Shown here in pieces: positions 42,328 through 48,408 of a stretch of 48,408 bases of DNA (position 1 is its first letter; the number at the start of each line of letters is the position of its first letter). The DNA is from Robinsoniella sp. (GTDB taxonomy: Bacteria > Bacillota > Clostridia > Lachnospirales > Lachnospiraceae). The notes beneath the pieces were generated by a model. It had not been told where the DNA came from, searched no databases, and was given only the letters and a program-made list of their open reading frames with translations. Position numbers and translations under genes: made by a program. The DNA lies in assembly GCA_023664735.1 (NCBI GenBank), contig JAMPFB010000011.1, positions 1 through 48,408 of the forward strand, given 5' to 3'.

Positions 42328-43524
42328 ATGAGGGTATTTTTGGTGGCAGGAGCCGGGCTGGCAACTGGCGGGACTGAATTATTACACCAATTCAGCCGGT
42401 GCCTTTCAGATAATGGCATTGAAAGTTATATGATATATCCGGATGCGGACAGCATCAAATGTCCTACTCCGGAAACCTTTCTTAAATACGGGGTGAAATA
42501 TGTAAATCGATATGTTGATGATTATGACGCTGTATTGGTATTAGCAGAAACTCAGGTGCATTTGGCAAGGGAATGTGTAAAAGGGACTGTAATGCTCTGG
42601 TGGCTTTCGGTAGATAATTATCTGCTGTCTTATAGGGAGCAGTTTAAAAGGGAAAGCTTTGACTTATTTGATTTGAAATCACGCAAAAACATATTACATT
42701 TTGTACAGTCCCAATATGCGAAAGAGTTTTTGGAAAAATACATGGGAATAGCCAACAGTCATTTCCTTATGGATTATATCAATGATGATATTATGGAAGC
42801 TGCTGCTTTATGCCAAAATGCATATGATAGAAAAAATATATGCCTGTATAATCCTAAAAAGGGATATGAAACGCTAAAACCCATAATGGATTCTTGCAGG
42901 GAAGATATAAAATGGATGCCTTTAACCGGCTATACGCCCGCAGAAATGGCTGAGCTAATGTGTCAGGCTAAGTTATATGTAGATTTTGGACATCATCCCG
43001 GTAAGGACAGGATTCCAAGGGAAGCTGCCATTTGTGGCTGCTGTATATTAACCAATAGAATGGGAAGCGCTGCCTATCAGGAGGATGTAGGAATACCTGA
43101 ATGCTATAAGATAGAGGATACAGGGAATATTAGCCTGGTATTAGATAAGATTTATGATTTAGTGGATTATTATGAAGAAAGGAAAGAAGAGTATTCCGGA
43201 TATAGGGCAATTGTAGCAGGTGAAAAAGCAGGATTCATGAAGGACTTAAAGAATGCAATAGATATCTTAAAGGATTGCGTGGGAGCAAGAAGCCGGAATA
43301 TTTGTTTCGATGGAGTCAAATATGAAAAAATGATAGGTTCGATTGGTAATGCCGCTGAGCAGCTGGGCGGGCTGATGGCAGCCGCAAGAATGGACTGCCT
43401 GCATGAAAATCGTTCCCAGATGGCAAATAAACTTTTAACGGCAGATTATGTCATACAGGTTATTAGGGAGACTATATATGCGCAGTTAATAGATTTGGCT
43501 GAAGAAAATAATCCGGAGGAATAA
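42328..43524 (+). CDS. GT-B (family 4-like) glycosyltransferase
   Basis: 398 aa. GAGLATGGTELLHQFSRCL at the N terminus is a nucleotide-sugar glycosyltransferase glycine loop. LYVDFGHHPGKDRIPREAAICGCCILTNRMG (about 215-250) is the usual donor-binding segment, with PREAA in place of the common E-x7-E. A helical tail follows from about residue 320. Three bases after the previous gene, so co-translated. Acceptor probably a flagellin glycan; this is inference from position. Confidence 0.72.
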   Translation: MRVFLVAGAGLATGGTELLHQFSRCLSDNGIESYMIYPDADSIKCPTPETFLKYGVKYVNRYVDDYDAVLVLAETQVHLARECVKGTVMLWWLSVDNYLLSYREQFKRESFDLFDLKSRKNILHFVQSQYAKEFLEKYMGIANSHFLMDYINDDIMEAAALCQNAYDRKNICLYNPKKGYETLKPIMDSCREDIKWMPLTGYTPAEMAELMCQAKLYVDFGHHPGKDRIPREAAICGCCILTNRMGSAAYQEDVGIPECYKIEDTGNISLVLDKIYDLVDYYEERKEEYSGYRAIVAGEKAGFMKDLKNAIDILKDCVGARSRNICFDGVKYEKMIGSIGNAAEQLGGLMAAARMDCLHENRSQMANKLLTADYVIQVIRETIYAQLIDLAEENNPEE

Positions 43525-43533
43525 GTACAGGAT

Positions 43534-44691
43534 ATGAAATTATTTCTTTACGATATGGGAACTTATACCCAGAGGGATATTATGGAAACACTTACCCAAA
43601 TGGGAATTTCCTATAAAAACATAGTATATAAGCTTAGGAATGTCCATGAAGATATTTATTTCCAAAAAAGGATAAAGGAATTGCTGGAGGCAGATGCTTA
43701 TGATGCGGTATTCAGCGTGAATTATTATCCTGTTCTTGCCCGCATTTGCCATGTTTTTGGAATTCCCTATCTTTCATGGAGCTATGATAGTCCGCTTAAC
43801 ATTGAGCATATTGAGGAAACGCTGGGATATGAGACGAATTTTGTTTTCTTCTTTGACCGGGCAGAATGTGAGAAGTATTGGAAAAAAGGATATGGAAATG
43901 TGTATCATCTGCCATTGGCGGTAAATACCAAAAGGCTGGAGCAGGTAAGGCTCTCAAAGGAAGAACAGAAAAAGTATTCGGGAGACATTTCCATGCTGGG
44001 GCAGTTGTACGACACTTCCCTTCCTGTGCTTATGGCGCCTCTTGGTGATTATGAAAAAGGGTATCTGACTGCTGTCATGGAGTCGCAATTGCGCTTATAC
44101 GGATGTTACTTTCTGGAAGAGGTAATTACGGAGGAGCTTCTTGAAGCGATGAACAATGCCTATGCTGCTATGGGACAGGACAAATTAAAACTGACTAAAG
44201 ATGGCCTGATAGTGGCATTGGCAAAGCATATAACCCACATAGAACGGGTCTTGCTTTTAGATGTTTTAAGTGAAACGTATCAGGTGCACTTGTATGGTCC
44301 GGAAACGGATGAAACCTTATCCAATGTAATCTGGCATGGCTCAGCAGGATATTTTGATGAGATGCCCAAGGTATTTAAGGCAAGCAAAGTCAATTTGAAT
44401 GTTTCCCTGAAATGCATACAATCAGGAATACCTTTAAGGGTATTGGATATATTGGGGTGCGGCGGTTTCCTGTTATCCAATTATCAGCCGGAGATAGCAG
44501 AGCAATTTATAGATGGTAAAGAGGTTGTAATGTACACCAGCTTAGAGGATGCAGTGGAAAAATGTAAATATTATCTGGAGCATGATGAAGAACGCAGGCG
44601 TATTGCGCAAAATGGCTGTCAGAAGGTAAAAGAACTGTTTGGCTACGAAGACAGGTTGAGCGCTATGCTTCGGACAGCAGGGCTTCTTTAA
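43534..44691 (+). CDS. CgeB/DUF3880-type glycosyltransferase, third paralogue
   Basis: 385 aa. Carries IPYLSWSYDSPLNI, NFVFFFDRAE and SKVNLNVSLKCIQSGIPLRVLDILGCGGFLLSNYQ, aligned without gaps to the paralogue at 41152 over long stretches. Nine bases behind the preceding gene. Its last 29 bp overlap tail-to-tail with the small gene on the minus strand, and no terminator separates them. Confidence 0.72.
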   Translation: MKLFLYDMGTYTQRDIMETLTQMGISYKNIVYKLRNVHEDIYFQKRIKELLEADAYDAVFSVNYYPVLARICHVFGIPYLSWSYDSPLNIEHIEETLGYETNFVFFFDRAECEKYWKKGYGNVYHLPLAVNTKRLEQVRLSKEEQKKYSGDISMLGQLYDTSLPVLMAPLGDYEKGYLTAVMESQLRLYGCYFLEEVITEELLEAMNNAYAAMGQDKLKLTKDGLIVALAKHITHIERVLLLDVLSETYQVHLYGPETDETLSNVIWHGSAGYFDEMPKVFKASKVNLNVSLKCIQSGIPLRVLDILGCGGFLLSNYQPEIAEQFIDGKEVVMYTSLEDAVEKCKYYLEHDEERRRIAQNGCQKVKELFGYEDRLSAMLRTAGLL

Positions 44692-45193
44692 GGAAGTCAT
44701 GCCAGATTTCCAGAAATGCTGCGGCGCTTTCAGGATCCCTTGAAATGTCCGGGGAAGCTTCTCCATTGGAAGCAGAAAAAACAGGCAGTGGTTTTGCAGC
44801 TTTGTAATAGAGCATATTTGGGTAAAGAAGCGGTAAGCCATAATCTGTGCCTGAGGCATCATAAAAAAGCATGGACAGGCTTATTTTCCTGTTTAGAAGC
44901 GGCTGGTATTCCGGTTTGTTTCCCCAAAGGATATTAAGGTTTTTGGTAAACAGCATATTTAAGGCGCTTTCCTCAGACTGGGTGCGGAAGCGGAAACCGG
45001 CTAAGTCCAGAGTAATGATTACGTCAGGCTCAAAGGCATTTAATTTTGCCAGACATTGATAATCATATTTCTCGGAATTGATATCTAACAGATATATGGA
45101 ATGAGCATGTTCCGTCAGTATGGTATTTATCATCTGTGATATGGAAATGTGATATGGATACTGTTTGGGGTTTGTAAGGATTGCGATGTTCAT
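44663..45193 (-). CDS. Hypothetical protein resembling a lone DUF3880-like N-terminal domain
   Basis: 176 aa on the minus strand. NIAILTNPKQYPYHISISQMI and PDVIITLDLAGFRF resemble the first half of a GT-B enzyme, and NILWGNKPEYQP may be the counterpart of the SWVYD stretch in the CgeB paralogues, but the donor-binding half is lacking. The only nearby ribosome-site sequence (AAAGGAAA) is about 16 nt from the ATG. It could be a regulatory or acceptor-binding subunit, or a remnant. Coding evidence is good length and overlap limited to the 3' end. Confidence 0.5.
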   Translation of the reverse strand: MNIAILTNPKQYPYHISISQMINTILTEHAHSIYLLDINSEKYDYQCLAKLNAFEPDVIITLDLAGFRFRTQSEESALNMLFTKNLNILWGNKPEYQPLLNRKISLSMLFYDASGTDYGLPLLYPNMLYYKAAKPLPVFSASNGEASPDISRDPESAAAFLEIWHDFLKEALLSEA

Positions 45194-45316
45194 GGCAGTC
45201 TTATGATTTCCTTTTATCTTCTATTTTAAAGAGCCGGGGAAACACCACTGACTCTTTTATGCAGAAAATTATATAATACTTTTATGGAAAAAGAAAGCGA
45301 AAATATAAATAAAGTG

Positions 45317-45345
45317 TTGACACAAACAAAGACTGTATCTTTATA
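45317..45345 (+). promoter_or_regulatory. Possible sigma-A promoter of the DUF1919-like gene
   Basis: A perfect TTGACA at 45317-45322, with TTTATA 17 bp or TATAGA 19 bp downstream. Moderate match. Confidence 0.4.
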
Positions 45346-45400
45346 GAAAAAGATTTGAGTATGTGGTAAAATAGGGTCTGATAAGGTGGAGGAATTGAAA

Positions 45401-46318
45401 ATGCTTAAAATGATTGCCTGGGGAACAGCAGAGGAATGGGACTTCTTTTCAAAGTGGTTTGAATTAGAGATAGTAAAAGGAAATATGCATATAGAGTGTA
45501 TTGTATTAAACAGGGAGAATTTCTTTTATGAGCTGCAGGGAATTGAGGTAATTCCTATTGAAGGGCTTTTAACACGAGAGTACGATTATTTGATTGACAT
45601 GAATCAGAATAATCGGGAAAGTGTCTTGCGTATTTTGGAATTGTTAAGGATTCCAAGGAACAAAGTCATTCCCGCACATGTATTTGGGATGCCGGCTTTT
45701 GATTTAAAAAGATGGAGTCAGGTTCAAAGGAGCAGGGTTAGTATTATTGCAAATAATTGTTGGGGAGGCTACACATACAATTCTTTAGGGCTGGAATTTC
45801 AAAGTCCTTTTATTAATATGTTTTTGGAGGCTGAGGATTATTTGCGGTTGCTGGAAAATCTGGAATATTACCTTGCGCAGCCGTTACATTATATAAAAGA
45901 GGGGTATGAGGTTAATTTGAAACGAAATTATCCAATTGTAGGTTTGGATGATGTAACATTGTACTTTAATCATTATATAGATTTTGAAACAGCTGTTGAA
46001 ACATGGAATCGACGAAAGGAAAAAATCAATTATGATAATCTTTTGGTGGAAATGATTATTGATGCAAAGGAAGATTTGGAAAAATTTTGTGAGCTTCCGT
46101 ATAAACATAAAATTGGTTTTACAAAAGTGCCATGCGAAATAGAGGATGTGATTTATTTTCCTGTAATGGAAAATGGCTATGTACAGGAAAAGTATCAGGG
46201 AAACTTTTGGAACTTTATAAACCATATGGCAATGGCAGCGACAGATGAATGCAGATGGTATGATGTATTAAAATTGTTGAATCATGAAAAGGATTATAGA
46301 AGAGCAAGAATGGTTTAG
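45401..46318 (+). CDS. DUF1919-like protein of the glycan island
   Basis: 305 aa. VSIIANNCWGGYTYNSLGLEFQSPFINMF (about 110-140), the EDYLRLLENLEYYL stretch and HYIDFETAVETWNRRKEKIN near 200 follow the DUF1919 pattern. That family is found among exopolysaccharide and capsule genes, with no settled reaction. The first 110 residues form a Rossmann-like unit (MIAWGTAEEWDFFSK, YDYLIDMNQ). ATG 45401 is chosen because GGAGG at 45388-45392 is well placed; a GTG at 45386 overlaps that site. Transcribed away from the minus-strand small gene. Confidence 0.7.
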   Translation: MLKMIAWGTAEEWDFFSKWFELEIVKGNMHIECIVLNRENFFYELQGIEVIPIEGLLTREYDYLIDMNQNNRESVLRILELLRIPRNKVIPAHVFGMPAFDLKRWSQVQRSRVSIIANNCWGGYTYNSLGLEFQSPFINMFLEAEDYLRLLENLEYYLAQPLHYIKEGYEVNLKRNYPIVGLDDVTLYFNHYIDFETAVETWNRRKEKINYDNLLVEMIIDAKEDLEKFCELPYKHKIGFTKVPCEIEDVIYFPVMENGYVQEKYQGNFWNFINHMAMAATDECRWYDVLKLLNHEKDYRRARMV

Positions 46319-46330
46319 CTGGTTATAAAT

Positions 46331-46357
46331 TAAGGATATTTTAAAATATGCCGATAT
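46331..46357 (+). promoter_or_regulatory. Sigma-28-like promoter in front of a short unit
   Basis: TAAG at 46331-46334, 15 bp, GCCGATAT at 46350-46357. The -10 is a perfect consensus form; the -35 has one change from TAAA. It lies just after the DUF1919-like gene. Confidence 0.55.
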
Positions 46358-46397
46358 ATATTAATATAATATATTTCATGGATGAAATTAATGAAAA

Positions 46398-46458
46398 CAG
46401 GGAGGTTGTAATATGAGTATAAGAGCAGATGAAAGATGGAAAGTAGTTATCTGCTCTT
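46398..46458 (+). ncRNA. Short unit: CsrA motif, start codon and terminator-like hairpin
   Basis: A perfect CANGGANG motif, CAGGGAGG (46398-46405), overlaps a Shine-Dalgarno placed before ATG 46413. The hairpin AAGAGCAGAT/ATCTGCTCTT begins 5 nt after that ATG (46421-46430 with 46449-46458) and is followed by GTTTTG. With the sigma-28-like promoter upstream it would give an RNA of about 100 nt. It could be a CsrA-titrating RNA, an attenuator for the TPP gene, or the scar of a deleted flagellin-like gene. Confidence 0.4.
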
Positions 46459-46496
46459 GTTTTGTATATTGTGAATTTTATTGTTGTTTACATTAG
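46413..46496 (+). CDS. 27-aa ORF in the short unit
   Basis: ATG 46413 behind GGGAGG, 27 codons, ending TAG 46494-46496. The last ten residues are hydrophobic with several cysteines and aromatics. The codons pass through the hairpin, so translation would melt it. Real expression is uncertain; it could be the start of a lost gene joined to its terminator. Confidence 0.3.
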   Translation: MSIRADERWKVVICSCFVYCEFYCCLH

Positions 46497-46587
46497 AGGA
46501 AGTTTGAAACGTTGTTTATGCAAGAAATATTCAATGATTTGTGTTTGGAAAGTTGAGCTATATAAAATAATTTTGGAGATGATTAGA

Positions 46588-48333
46588 ATGATAAAAGTAT
46601 CAGATTATATTATGGATTTCCTAAAGGAAAAAGGAGTAAGAGAAATTTTTATGCTGCCGGGAGGCGGTGCCATGCATTTACTTGATTCCATGGGGAGTTC
46701 GGGTATTGATTATATATGTTTTCAGCATGAACAGGGAGCTGCCATTGCAGCGGAGGCTTATGGGCAGCATACAAATGAACCGGGTTGTCTTTTGGTTACA
46801 TCCGGGCCGGGCGCTACCAATGCCATAACGGGAGTTACCGCAGGCTGGATTGATTCAACACCGATGTTTGTCTTATCTGGACAATCCAAAAGAGCGGATT
46901 TGGTAGGCAATAAGAAGGTAAGGCAGATTGGCTCACAGGAAGTTCAGATTATAGATATGGTAAAACCCATTACCAAATATGCAGTGCAGATTATGAAACC
47001 GGAAGAGATTCGATATCATTTAGAAAAAGCCTATTATGAATGTAATTCCGGACGTCCTGGTCCTGTATGGCTTTCGATTCCTCTGGATGTACAGGGAGCA
47101 GTCATTGATGAAACAAGCTTAAAGGGCTTTATACCGGAAAAAGCGGAGGAAGTTGATATTTCCCCACAGGTTTTAAGCGTTGTCAGGCTGTTAAAAGAAG
47201 CAAAGGCTCCATTATTTATTGCAGGAAATGGCATTTATTTAGCGGGAGCAACGGAGATTTTGTATCAGCTTCTGGAAAAATTAAAGATTCCGGTTCTCAC
47301 TACATGGAAGTCCATAGATATGTTTGATGAAAAATATCCGCTCTATGTAGGACATCCGGGCATTATGGGAGATAGAGGGGCAAATAAAATCTTGCAGGAA
47401 GCAGATTTACTGATTTCGGTAGGAAGCAGGTTGGATGCCAGTATTACGGCATTTAACGATGCACTATTTGGGAAGAATGCCAAAAAAGTAATTGTAGATA
47501 TTGATATAAATGAAATAAACCGGATGGAAATGCCAAAAGAAGTGGGAATTGCCTCAGATGCTCTTGAATTTCTTTCCTGCCTTATAGAAAATATAAAGGA
47601 AGAAAGCCTACCGGACTGGAAAGACTGGCTTACCTACTGTAAGGCGCTTAGAGCCGATTATCCAACCGTTACAGACAAGCATAAGGATACGGGTGCGTAT
47701 GTGAGCGCTTATTATTTTATTGATGAGCTTTGCAGGCTGCTAAGGGCAGATGATGTAATTGCACCGGAAAGTTCCGGTGGGGCAGCGGAGATTACCTGTC
47801 AGGCATTTAAGATAAAAAAGGGACAGAAGATGAAACATGCGGCCGGGCTGGGTTCCATGGGATTTGGTCTGCCTTATTCCATTGGTTCCTGTATTGCCAA
47901 TGATAGGAGAAGAACTATTTTAATCAATGGTGATGGTGCATTTCAATTAAATATTCAGGAATTAGAAACGATGCATCGATTAAAATTGCCAATTAAAATG
48001 TTTGTATTCAATAATGGGGGATATGCCAGCATAAGAAACATGCAGCGAGGAAATTTTGAAGGCAGGTATGTGGCAAGCAGTGAGGAGAGCGGATTTACAG
48101 TCCCGGATATAAGTGCAGTGGCAAAGGCTTATGGCTTCAAAACATATGCAATGGCAAATAATGAAGAAATGCTCCAGATTCTGCCACAGATTCTGGCAGA
48201 TGATGAACCGATACTTTGTGAAGTATTTACTTCGCCGGACGAGACAGTCTGGCCCAGAGTAAAGGCAATGGTTCTGCCAGATGGAAGCATGCAGTCAGGA
48301 CAGCTGGAGAGCATGTGGCCTTATATGGATTAA
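46588..48333 (+). CDS. Thiamine diphosphate-dependent enzyme, acetolactate synthase large-subunit-like
   Basis: 581 aa with the three-domain plan of the family: pyrimidine-binding domain (1-170, activating Glu 48 in CFQHEQGAAIAAEAYG), a middle domain, and the pyrophosphate-binding domain with INGDGAFQLN and VFNNGGYASIRNMQ. It forms or cleaves C-C bonds next to a carbonyl. No regulatory IlvN gene follows. TPP enzymes of this type occur in O-antigen clusters, where YerE-like members add a two-carbon branch to a keto-sugar, so a role in a flagellin sugar is possible. ATG 46588 follows TTGGAGATG; a longer frame from 46462 would cross the hairpin region. Confidence 0.85.
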   Translation: MIKVSDYIMDFLKEKGVREIFMLPGGGAMHLLDSMGSSGIDYICFQHEQGAAIAAEAYGQHTNEPGCLLVTSGPGATNAITGVTAGWIDSTPMFVLSGQSKRADLVGNKKVRQIGSQEVQIIDMVKPITKYAVQIMKPEEIRYHLEKAYYECNSGRPGPVWLSIPLDVQGAVIDETSLKGFIPEKAEEVDISPQVLSVVRLLKEAKAPLFIAGNGIYLAGATEILYQLLEKLKIPVLTTWKSIDMFDEKYPLYVGHPGIMGDRGANKILQEADLLISVGSRLDASITAFNDALFGKNAKKVIVDIDINEINRMEMPKEVGIASDALEFLSCLIENIKEESLPDWKDWLTYCKALRADYPTVTDKHKDTGAYVSAYYFIDELCRLLRADDVIAPESSGGAAEITCQAFKIKKGQKMKHAAGLGSMGFGLPYSIGSCIANDRRRTILINGDGAFQLNIQELETMHRLKLPIKMFVFNNGGYASIRNMQRGNFEGRYVASSEESGFTVPDISAVAKAYGFKTYAMANNEEMLQILPQILADDEPILCEVFTSPDETVWPRVKAMVLPDGSMQSGQLESMWPYMD

Positions 48334-48408
48334 AGAGATTTGTCAGGGAGGAAAAGATTGAAAATGAAAAGTAGAGGGTATCCATTACCTTAATCACACG
48401 ACAAGGAA
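48334..48408 (+). other. Window end: ribosome site and short frame
   Basis: CAGGGAGG at 48344-48351 and possible starts TTG 48358 or ATG 48364 are followed by a stop at 48391-48393 after about 11 codons. It may be a leader peptide, or the annotated start of the next gene lies beyond the window. Confidence 0.25.

Noticed and set aside
46462-46587. N-terminal extension of the TPP enzyme
   Set aside because: It would start inside the hairpin region, is rich in Cys and aromatics unlike the family, and ATG 46588 has a proper ribosome site.
1-48408. CRISPR arrays, tRNA or rRNA genes, c-di-GMP riboswitches
   Set aside because: I looked for short regular repeats with spacers, tRNA-like cloverleaf ends and the conserved class I c-di-GMP core near surface and flagellar genes, and saw none.

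Overview
The window looks like chromosomal DNA of a motile, low-to-mid GC member of the Lachnospiraceae (Clostridia). The pointers are a type III glutamine synthetase, an rpmG-secE-nusG-rplK-rplA block, a Firmicutes-type agr quorum-sensing locus, and a late flagellar cluster with fliW-csrA and short flagellins. All names come from reading the translated sequence; no database search was run, and the genus cannot be fixed.

Layout. 1-1.0 kb: two small unknown overlapping genes. 1.0-5.3 kb: glnN behind a long leader with a terminator-like hairpin, then a biotin-dependent carboxyltransferase (mmdA-like). 5.4-16 kb: a patchwork holding a CMP-sugar synthetase/HAD fusion, a solitary FliD-like gene on the minus strand, the ribosomal/secretion block, a CapA-like protein, a polysaccharide deacetylase and a small unknown. 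This stretch also carries four complete or near-complete and two decayed copies of an unusual long-hairpin repeat family (called LHR here). 16-19.3 kb: an agr-type locus in the order response regulator, histidine kinase, agrB, agrD. 19.5-21.4 kb: a cytoplasmic pullulanase. 21.5-34.0 kb: late flagellar genes flgM, flgN, two flgK, flgL, fliW, csrA, flaG, fliD, fliS, a fliT-like chaperone gene and two flagellin genes that appear identical. 34.1-48.4 kb: a probable flagellin-glycosylation island with three CgeB-like glycosyltransferases, other glycosyltransferases, a 1061-residue multidomain protein (GT2, methyltransferase-like, FkbH/HAD-IIIC, possible SGNH), a DUF1919-like protein and a TPP-dependent enzyme.

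How the genes fit together. Sigma-28-like promoters (TAAA, 15-16 nt, then T/ACCGATAW) precede flgM, flaG, both flagellins and, on the minus strand, the solitary fliD-like gene. A further near-match precedes a tiny transcript-like unit at 46.3-46.5 kb. Both flagellin leaders carry two perfect CsrA motifs (CANGGANG), one in a hairpin loop and one over the Shine-Dalgarno, and fliW and csrA lie 5 kb upstream. That is the arrangement of the FliW-CsrA-flagellin switch known from Bacillus subtilis. The glycosyltransferase island directly behind the flagellins, plus the CMP-sugar synthetase, suggests a decorated flagellum.

The strongest candidates for something undescribed are: (1) the LHR family, with long palindromic arms around a core whose pairing is kept by compensatory changes; (2) the short sigma-28/CsrA-site/terminator unit at 46.3-46.5 kb; (3) the multidomain protein at 37.7-40.9 kb.
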